A stretch of 64,000 nt of DNA from Pseudoips prasinana (taxonomy: Eukaryota > Arthropoda > Insecta > Lepidoptera > Nolidae), in NCBI GenBank assembly GCA_951640165.1, contig OX621264.1, forward strand, positions 9,057,001 through 9,121,000, in the 5' to 3' direction. Each line of letters begins with the position of its first letter. The stretch's first letter is position 1. Below are positions 1 through 7,517 of this stretch, piece after piece. Position numbers and translations under genes: made by a program. A model generated the notes under the pieces. It saw nothing but the letters and a program-made list of their open reading frames with translations, did not search any database and was not told the origin of the DNA.

Positions 1-1
1 T

Positions 2-433
<432 letters not shown>

Positions 434-459
434 ACGCGTGCGTTCTCTCATCTGTGTCT

Positions 460-465
460 AATAAA
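460..465 (+). promoter_or_regulatory. AATAAA hexamer upstream of the H3 stem-loop
   Basis: A canonical poly(A) signal hexamer lies 27 nt after the H3 stop and 35 nt before the stem-loop. The same hexamer is present in the H3 3' leader of the other units. It could allow polyadenylated H3 mRNA, but no use can be shown from sequence. Confidence 0.45.
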
Positions 466-499
466 CGTGCTCGTTCACGTATTATTTAGTCATATAAAA

Positions 500-515
500 G
501 GCCCTTTTCAGGGCC
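500..515 (+). promoter_or_regulatory. Histone 3' stem-loop, H3 unit 1
   Basis: GGCCCTTTTCAGGGCC: a 6-bp stem with a four-base loop, preceded by AAAA and followed by ACA. This is the binding site of stem-loop binding protein and directs 3' cleavage by the U7 snRNP instead of polyadenylation. Confidence 0.97.
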
Positions 516-993
516 ACATATTGTTCTGATATTTTAATATCTGTTTCTTGACGACAAAATGTTCTAGTTACTCTTACTTACACACAGTCAAAAATAATAT
601 AGGTACACACACATCTAGTTATGCTGTCCGTCATTAGATTAGGTTAACAGAGAGTTTTAAACTAGTTGAACCTCTTTACAAATCATTTATATAGTAAATA
701 CATATATAAAAATATAAACATTTTACATATAAATATTAATACATACATATAGGATAGTAAATATGTACCAATAGTTTGTTTCTATTAACGAGTGGAGACC
801 TATTTCAATTGTAAATAATAATGAAGAATATCCTATCTGTCTTCAATTCGAGTACTAGGTATTATTATATGTATTATCGAAACGTTTAGTTTCATTTATT
901 ATTAGTCATATACTAATGATGCGTTATTATTATATTTTTACGTAATTTATTTTAAAAACTAGACTAAAAGTTATACGCAGGAACGGCTACCTC

Positions 994-1025
994 ACCCCTC
1001 TCTCTTCTCTCCCCGTTCCCCGCCC
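994..1025 (+). promoter_or_regulatory. CT-rich (GA-type) tract upstream of H4
   Basis: A run of CT dinucleotides and C stretches followed by a GC-rich block, 20-50 bp upstream of the H4 TATA box, in an otherwise very AT-rich spacer. In Drosophila, GA repeats in the H3-H4 promoter bind CLAMP and nucleate the histone locus body; the same role here is an inference. Present in all units. Confidence 0.5.
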
Positions 1026-1042
1026 CGCTCGCGCGCGATTCG

Positions 1043-1050
1043 TATAAATA
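1043..1050 (+). promoter_or_regulatory. TATA box, H4 unit 1
   Basis: TATAAATA, 110 bp before the H4 start codon. Intact arrangement: the sequence targeted in other units (offsets 21-32) is uninterrupted here. Confidence 0.93.
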
Positions 1051-1143
1051 TAAGGCCAACGGAGTGAGAGCAAAGGATCCAGTCGTTCGTTGACTTCGCG
1101 TCGTGCGGGTACGGAATTTTGGAAGCAAGTTTTTCATATTTGA

Positions 1144-1464
<321 letters not shown>

Positions 1465-1538
1465 AATGGTTTGCGAGCGCGACACCGCGCCTGCTCACCA
1501 TCTGCAGCGTAGCTTCTAACGTTGTAGTTGTTCAAAAA

Positions 1539-1554
1539 GGCCCTTTTCAGGGCC
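1539..1554 (+). promoter_or_regulatory. Histone 3' stem-loop, H4 unit 1
   Basis: Core GGCCCTTTTCAGGGCC after CAAAAA. The flank after the stem is GCATATGGTTCAA, carrying the GTTC motif seen after every stem-loop in the array. Confidence 0.97.
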
Positions 1555-1854
1555 GCATATGGTTCAAATGAAATATAGTTTCTTTAGATGTGTACGATCG
1601 TCGATGTACTATTATTATAAAGATAACATTTAAGTGCACACGCGCTGATATTTAGGTGTATGTCAATTAATATAAGTAGGTTCGTTATTTTGTGCATAGG
1701 AAATTTACTGAATTAAGTTAGGATGGATGGATCATAATAAATAATATACACACGGTTGTTTAACTGTTTACATAGAACATATATTTAGATACATAATAAC
1801 AAAATCAGTCGAGTAACAAACGACAAACTAAAAACATATAGTTAGATTACTTAC

Positions 1855-1915
1855 CTTCGTACATTATCTCTGCTACGGGCGGCGCGGCGGCGACCAATCG
1901 AAGTTCTCGGTGAAC
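1855..1915 (-). other. Exon-like GC-rich cassette with splice sites, unit 1
   Basis: A 61-nt GC-rich block in the AT-rich H4-H1 spacer. On the minus strand it is preceded by a pyrimidine-rich stretch ending TTTTCTATTTACAG and followed by GTAAGTAAT, good matches to a splice acceptor and donor. One minus-strand frame is open through the block and reads VHRELRLVAAAPPVAEIMYE. I do not recognise the product and see no convincing partner exons. It may be an exon of a gene transcribed through the array, a displaced exon, or coincidence. Confidence 0.4.
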
Positions 1916-2607
1916 CTGTAAATAGAAAACATAATCATAATAAATATATTATATCTACACGAATAGTATGTATGTACACATGTAATGAAGAGTTAATATT
2001 AATAACACTACTATAATATAAGTGAAGCGCACGATAGTTAAATTTAGCGGTGTGGCGTGTGTGTATGCTTTCCACTGGAGTTAAGGTGCGCGTGGCGCGT
2101 TAGTAAGTTGAAGTCCACTTAAAATTCAAATTAGACGCTGATAAAATATTAAAAAAATATAAACGTGTATGGCTAATACTTTATATTGTTTCTAATATGA
2201 GTTCATTTTCGAAGCTATACGCGTCCTTTGCGTAGACGTCCGTCCTTAAGTGGTTTAATGCGAGGTGCTGGTGTTTTACGACGGCCGACTTTTAAGCTTC
2301 TCAATTGAATGGAAAATATGTTAATATCGGTGAAATCCTTGTACGTTCCAAGCTCGGTATCTTCGGCGTTGACGTAACGATCGTATACTAATAAAACGTT
2401 TTGTTTTATAGAGAAAAATCAATTTTAAACGAGACCCGAGGTATCCACAGTCGACAGTCACGGAAATAAAACACCACAGCGCTCTCAATGTTTACGCGTA
2501 TAATGTAATGATGATAACTGACGATTCTACGGTTCATGAGGTATCCGAAAAGGCAATCAATCGTAATATTATCGTATGGTAAGTATAATAAAATTTAATT
2601 TAATCAG

Positions 2608-2809
2608 ATAGGTGTTAGTGAAAAGTTTGAAGTGTTCATACGAGAAAACGTCTCGCGACACCGTGGCCGTCGTTGCGGTAAAGTTTCGTAGTAGTTAAGC
2701 GCGCGCGTTCAATGGTGGCGACATCTAAGTCGTATTTTGTTCGTCGCGTGTGTCGTCGCTCTGTACTTACTTGTTTTACTATTTTAAATCTCTCGCTACA
2801 CTACATACA
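2608..2809 (+). promoter_or_regulatory. H1 promoter and leader without a TATA box, unit 1
   Basis: The 200 bp before the H1 ATG contain GC-rich stretches and repeated GTCG but no TATAAA-like box at a sensible distance. All four core histone genes here do have one. In Drosophila, H1 is likewise TATA-less and uses TRF2; the same is plausible here but not shown. Confidence 0.55.
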
Positions 2810-3508
2810 ATGGCCGATACAGCAGTAGCTACCGAAACTCCGGCTCCCGCTACGCCAGCGAAGAAGCCCAGACAAGCCGGCGGTGCGAAAAAACCGAAAG
2901 CCAAGCCGACTCATCCCAAAACATCGGAGATGGTCAACAACGCCATCAAAGAGATGAAGGAGCGCAGCGGTTCATCTCTGCAGGCCATCAAGAAATACAT
3001 CGCTCAACAGTACAAGGTTGACGCTGAAAAACTGGCACCTTTCATCAGAAAGTACTTGAAGAGCGCCGTAGAATCTGGCGCGCTGATTCAGACCAAGGGC
3101 AAGGGTGCTTCCGGCTCTTTCAAGCTCGAATCAAAGTCCTCCGCAGCCGCCAAGAAACCAGCTGCGAAATCGAGCGGTAAAGCTCCAGCGTCCAAGGCGA
3201 AGAAGGCGACGGCGTCCGCCGCCGGAGCTAAGACAAAGAAGGCCGCGGCCGCTGCAGCGTCCGCCTCCGCCGCGTCTCCATCGAAGTCTAAGGCTGCCAC
3301 CAAGGACAAGAAGGCGGCCGCCGCCAAGAAGAAGCCCGCCGCGAAGAAGGCCGCCGCACCCGCCAAGGCCAAGGGAGGTGCTGCCCCTAAAGCCAAGAAG
3401 ACCGCAAAGCCTCCTACCAAGAAGCCCAAAGCGCCTAAACCCAAGAAGGCTGCCGCCACCCCTAAATCGAAGCCGGCCGCTAAGAAGGCTGCCGCCGCCA
3501 AAAAGTAA
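2810..3508 (+). CDS. H1: Linker histone H1, unit 1
   Basis: 232 codons. A short basic N-terminus rich in Ala, Pro and Lys is followed by the winged-helix globular domain at about residues 34-107, starting [12 protein letters not shown] and including the [10 protein letters not shown] turn. The long C-terminal tail is built of KKAAA and KPAAKK repeats. It binds linker DNA at the nucleosome dyad. The frame stays open upstream to a GTG, but the ATG at 2810 (context ACAATGG) is the eukaryotic start and gives the usual [10 protein letters not shown]-terminus. Its stem-loop lies far downstream, 328 nt after the stop. Confidence 0.97.
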   Translation: MADTAVATETPAPATPAKKPRQAGGAKKPKAKPTHPKTSEMVNNAIKEMKERSGSSLQAIKKYIAQQYKVDAEKLAPFIRKYLKSAVESGALIQTKGKGASGSFKLESKSSAAAKKPAAKSSGKAPASKAKKATASAAGAKTKKAAAAAASASAASPSKSKAATKDKKAAAAKKKPAAKKAAAPAKAKGGAAPKAKKTAKPPTKKPKAPKPKKAAATPKSKPAAKKAAAAKK

Positions 3509-3836
3509 GGTGTCGTACGCTTCAACAGCTCAGACTCCGGGTGTACCAGCAGAGGGCAGCGCAACGCGCGCGCGCTCGAGTGAATTGACACCGCCGCCGC
3601 GTGTTCCTCCATAGCGCCGCGCCGTGACTTTGCGTGGGTGTCTCGTGTGTGTGTGATGGTTGTGTGTGATGCATACCTATCAATCGCCACATGCACTCAT
3701 GCACGCGCATACCATGTGCCACGCGTGTGTGTGCAAACGTGGAGGACACGAAGAAAGTGTTAAGTAAGCTAGCGTGCACGCGCGCTTCCGCTCGCCATCG
3801 CTATCCCGCGACGCTCATAGCGAGCGCGAACCAAAA

Positions 3837-3852
3837 AGCCCTTTTCAGGGCT
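3837..3852 (+). promoter_or_regulatory. Histone 3' stem-loop, H1 unit 1
   Basis: AGCCCTTTTCAGGGCT: the outer G-C pair of the other genes is replaced by A-T, a compensatory change that keeps the 6-bp stem. Flanked by CCAAAA and ACCAAAA. Confidence 0.96.
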
Positions 3853-3941
3853 ACCAAAAAGTTCATGAATGATTTATCATATCGTTCGTTTCTAAAGTAT
3901 AGTATATGTCTACTGCTACACACACATAATATCCATCTACT

Positions 3942-3977
3942 CTACCTACCTACCTACCTACCTATCTATCTATCTAT
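3942..3977 (+). repeat. (CTAC)n(CTAT)n microsatellite, H1-H2A spacer
   Basis: Tetranucleotide run. The corresponding runs in units 3-7 are longer (about 45 bp, e.g. 24742-24786), one of several length differences separating unit 1 from the rest. Confidence 0.9.
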
Positions 3978-4401
3978 TGCGCCCTTCGAGGCACGGAGTT
4001 GTATGTAATACCGCTAACTCTCAAGGTATTAACTGATTATGAATTATTTTCATAATAACAAAAATAATCGGAAATCGGAGCTATGATTATCTCCGCTCAT
4101 TGATTTACACAGTTTTATAGATCATTAAAAAATGTTGTAGTATGTTGTTGTATCAACAATTTAGGTAAACATACATATTAACTTACGCTTAGGTACCTAT
4201 CCTAGATCTACTGTACGGAATATAACAAAACAAATTCCATTTGCATTGGCACAGATACGTGCCTACATAGTTAATGCACCCCAATTACAGAGAAAGAGAA
4301 ATATATATTTTTATGTAACAATAAAAATATTAATCAAATCTACCATATCCTCAAATTACTTACATAGATACTGACAAGCATACTTTAAATTAGTATACGT
4401 A

Positions 4402-4726
4402 TCTATACATATAATAAAATCGTAGGAAAGTCAAAACTATACATTGAATATTTTTTTAAAAGGATACTTGGGGCGTGATCTACAATCGATATCGAAGCCA
4501 AAAATATAGTTTTTAGATTTTTTGTCTGTCTGTTTGTCTGTATGTATGTATGTCCGGGCTAAAATCAAAAATTACTGCATGGATTTACTTCAAATTTTGC
4601 ATGAATATTACTAAGAGGCCGGGTCAACATATAGGCTACAAATTATCACGTTATCATGTACGGGTGAGGAGCTGTGATAAAAAATTTATAAAGTTTAACG
4701 CGGGTAAAACCGCGGGGCACAGCTAG
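4402..4726 (+). mobile_element. Non-autonomous Helitron-like element
   Basis: Present only in unit 1; other units have the uninterrupted site, reading GTATTAAATA. The 325-bp insert starts TCTATACATA and ends CTAG between A and T, with no target duplication. A hairpin with stem CGCGG/CCGCG (4699-4714) lies 12 nt before the end. TC start, 3' hairpin, CTRR end and A|T insertion are the Helitron hallmarks. It encodes no protein and so depends on a helicase supplied elsewhere. Confidence 0.85.
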
Positions 4727-4879
4727 TTAAATATAATATATATATATAATTATAAATTACAATCTATAAGTAGACAATTAATATTAATAAAATATACGAT
4801 GTATGTACGCCTGCGCGCTATAACAACGGTCGGCCGGTATCTCCCTACCCCTACTACTAGTTGCGCCATCTGCTACTCG

Positions 4880-4887
4880 CATAAAAC
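4880..4887 (+). promoter_or_regulatory. TATA box of H2A unit 1, separated from its gene by element A
   Basis: CATAAAAC at the place where intact units have TATAAAAA. It is now followed after 33 bp by the first base of element A. Removing the insert and one 12-bp duplication restores exactly the 106-bp TATA-to-ATG distance of the intact H2A genes. Confidence 0.85.
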
Positions 4888-4900
4888 CGTCTGCAGATGC

Positions 4901-4912
4901 GGCAAAATTTTT
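4901..4912 (+). repeat. Target-site duplication of element A, left copy
   Basis: GGCAAAATTTTT, repeated exactly at 10783-10794. It occupies offsets 21 to 32 from the first base of the TATA box. Confidence 0.95.
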
Positions 4913-5678
4913 GAAAAGAGTCTCGTTTGGACAGCCGACGCGCACGGACACGTTCGTGCGCTCCTGCCTTACCCGACTATTTCCGACTATACGTGCTCGT
5001 GTACGTTCGTCAGTTGAGATAAATCGATCGTCAGATTGGTTGAATCTCGGCAAACCTTCACACTATTAATTGGTGTAGTGGCGTCTTTTTCAAGACAGCG
5101 CTACCCCAATATAGTGTGTGTTTCTTTGTACTTTCGTGCCCCTTCAGGGAAAATCCACTTTTCTAGTGGTACTTGGTGGAAACGTAACCGTGCCAACTAA
5201 GCCAAGTTAGTGTAGCCCCAAGCACTAGGCCTTGCTCCTTCAGAGCAACGCCAGTTAATTGGAAGCGGTTTGGAATCATTGGCCTTGGGGGCTACCCTAG
5301 TCAACTCCAAATCGGAATCCCACCTCCTTACCCTACCTTCCCATTCTCTCTTGTTGTTTGGGTGCTGACGGCTTCGGCCCATATCGCCCTCTGCATTAGA
5401 GCTGCTAGGAACCCTTTCGCACAATAAGACTGGCGAGAGGGATACAAGCTTAGGGCTCACCATAGGTACACATACCTCCTCGTCTAACCCGGCGAGGAGG
5501 GTGATACACACACCAACACACCCTCGGGCCCGTCCAACCCGAGGTGATAGTTGTTAGGGACATCCAACTGTTAGAGCGATTGCCGAGAAGTTTCTTGTTA
5601 GTTCTTCTTCTCGGAACGCTCCGGGAGCGAACTAACGTAATTATTCGGTAGTTGTTAGGCTTTTAATACCATCACAAG
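4913..5678 (+). other. 5' leader of element A with conserved hairpins
   Basis: 766 nt before ORF1. Several blocks from about 5080 to 5620 match the leader of element B although the proteins have diverged clearly. Hairpins: GTCTT/AAGAC near 5090; CCACT/AGTGG near 5160; CCTCCTCG/CGAGGAGG at 5475-5500; CCTCGGG/CCCGAGG at 5522-5544; CCGAGAAG/CTTCTCGG at 5583-5614. The last changes to CCGGGGAG/CTCCCCGG in element B, a covariation that supports a real RNA structure. A role in translation or packaging is an inference. Confidence 0.7.
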
Positions 5679-7517
5679 ATGGCCGCCCCCGTACCCGCCT
5701 CCATGGTAGACATTACCAAGGACCCACGCTTCATTGAGGCTGCCTTCAAGGTCCTCAAGTCTGACCCAGTTATCTGGGCAAACTTGATGGAGTCAGTGAA
5801 GACTAAGCTCATGCGAGACGACCTCCCCTGCTCCGGCGCAACAGCGCAGGAGAAACTCAGTCTCTCCGTCCCCTCCTCTTCTGCCCCGTTCACCCAGACG
5901 GACAGGCAGTCGCCACTCCCCCGTAACCGTACCCCCTCTCCATCTCAGCCTCTAGCCACAGAGGAAGAGATGGACGTCGTACCGATCGACAGCGAAGACG
6001 ACGCTCACAACGAGTGGACAACCGTCAGGCGCGGGAAAGCTGATAAGCGGACCCGCGGCGACAAGTCGTCGTCGTCTTCGTCTGGTAGCTCTTCCGGCTC
6101 TGATTCTGAGGCTTCGACTCAGGAGAAGAGCAAGAAAAGCGCCAAGACGAAGAAGTTGCGCACGGAGAGACCCTCCGCCACCAACTCTGTCCCCTCTTCC
6201 CCCACTACAAGCGCCCCCGCCTCACAGGCAAAGGCCAAACCCTCTGGCTTCACGGCCAAGACCACTAAGCCCCCACCTATCATGCTACTCAGCATCGATA
6301 AGTGGGAAGACTTGTCCACCACGCTAAAAGCCAAAGGTGTAGTCGCACTCAGCACTACATACATCCTCAAGGAGCAGATGTACAAAATACAGCTGCAGAC
6401 CTCCACTGAATACAGGACAACGACGGCTCTCTTCGATGCACGTAAGGTAGACTACTACACTTACGGCACCGCTGAGGACAAAACACTCCGCGTGGTTATC
6501 CGCCGAGTGTGCCGTTACCTTCCCATCGACTCCATCAAGGAGGACCTAACCACCCAAGGGTACCCCGTGAGAGAGGTGCATCGGATGCGCCGATCAAACG
6601 GTGGCGAGCCCTTCGATATGGTGCTGGTCCACCTTGACGACTCGAAGGTAGGACAGAAAATCCTGACTGTCCTTAAAACAGTTTGCGGCGTCGGCGGCAT
6701 CGTCGTCGAGCCGCCGCGGCGAGGGACCGTACAGGGGCAGTGCCACAACTGCCAACTGTACGGGCACTCGTCTAAGAACTGCCACGTCGCCCCGAGGTGT
6801 GTTAAATGCCTGACCCCAGGTCATCACACCTCCGAATGCCCAAGACCTAAGGATCGTAGCGAATGCTCCGAGCCACCCGGTTGTGTCAACTGCCAGTCCT
6901 TGGGACACCCTGCGAACTACCGCGGCTGTCCCAAGGCACCGGCGAGGAGACCCGCCAGGAGGCCTCGCAGCAAGCGCAACGCTCGCAAGCCCCAGGCGCA
7001 GACTAGCTCCGCCAAGCCCCAAGCAAGCCCTCCCCCGCTAATGTCCTTGGATGTCCAAAAGACATCCCTGCGACCAGCGAGACCACACTGGCCTCTGCCA
7101 GACTACGTCCCCTCGACCGCACCCAAGGCTGCGGGTGAGGCGGTCGCCCCTAAGGCTGTGCCAGTCCCAGCTAAAGCGGTGTCCCCCAAACCCTCAACCA
7201 GCGCGTCCCCTCCCGCCCCAGTCCAATCGGGCTGGGCTTACAACCCGCTGACCAAGAAGTCACAGGCTCCAAAGGCCCCGGCCAAAGGAGCCCAGACTCC
7301 AAAGTCATCAGCCCCAGCGCCCAAAACCCGGGCGCCCCAAGCGAATAGCAAAGGGCGCGCCTCAGGTTTTGCCGAGCGCATCATGACTCAGGGCTGGGAG
7401 TTGCTCGATCAGTTCGAGGACCTCACCCAGAGGGCCGAAGCTGATCCGACCAACATCCAGTTGGCCGTCGACGCGGCACACGTATACCGCCGCTTTATTA
7501 AATCAATACAACCGTAA
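5679..7517 (+). CDS. Element A ORF1: Gag-like nucleic-acid-binding protein
   Basis: 612 codons. The N-terminal 190 residues are low-complexity, with a serine run followed by KSKKSAKTKK. A PRE_C2HC-type domain lies at about residues 244-340, followed by three CCHC zinc knuckles at 355-417: CHNCQLYGHSSKNC, CVKCLTPGHHTSEC, and a third with one extra residue. A Pro/Ala/Lys-rich linker leads to a short conserved C-terminus ending RRFIKSIQP. In Jockey elements this protein packages the RNA and takes it into the nucleus. The ATG context is CAAGATGG. The stop TAA shares its last A with the ORF2 ATG (TAATG). Confidence 0.93.
   Translation: MAAPVPASMVDITKDPRFIEAAFKVLKSDPVIWANLMESVKTKLMRDDLPCSGATAQEKLSLSVPSSSAPFTQTDRQSPLPRNRTPSPSQPLATEEEMDVVPIDSEDDAHNEWTTVRRGKADKRTRGDKSSSSSSGSSSGSDSEASTQEKSKKSAKTKKLRTERPSATNSVPSSPTTSAPASQAKAKPSGFTAKTTKPPPIMLLSIDKWEDLSTTLKAKGVVALSTTYILKEQMYKIQLQTSTEYRTTTALFDARKVDYYTYGTAEDKTLRVVIRRVCRYLPIDSIKEDLTTQGYPVREVHRMRRSNGGEPFDMVLVHLDDSKVGQKILTVLKTVCGVGGIVVEPPRRGTVQGQCHNCQLYGHSSKNCHVAPRCVKCLTPGHHTSECPRPKDRSECSEPPGCVNCQSLGHPANYRGCPKAPARRPARRPRSKRNARKPQAQTSSAKPQASPPPLMSLDVQKTSLRPARPHWPLPDYVPSTAPKAAGEAVAPKAVPVPAKAVSPKPSTSASPPAPVQSGWAYNPLTKKSQAPKAPAKGAQTPKSSAPAPKTRAPQANSKGRASGFAERIMTQGWELLDQFEDLTQRAEADPTNIQLAVDAAHVYRRFIKSIQP

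Noticed and set aside
2579..2607. Plus-strand splice-like pair GTAAGTATA ... TTTAATCAG upstream of H1
   Set aside because: It would define an intron of about 29 nt, too short to be credible.
2750..2809. Upstream extension of H1 by 20 codons
   Set aside because: It starts with GTG; the ATG at 2810 has a good context and gives the expected H1 N-terminus.
3105..3614. 169-codon arginine/proline-rich + frame inside H1
   Set aside because: It is the shifted reading of the KKAAA repeats and has no features of its own.
4913..5000. HDV-like self-cleaving ribozyme at the element 5' end, as in R2
   Set aside because: I could not fold the start of A or B into the nested pseudoknot with the conserved catalytic core; a covariance-model search would settle it.
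4799..5017. 72-codon frame across the element A left junction
   Set aside because: It spans H2A promoter and element sequence and would not exist without the insertion.
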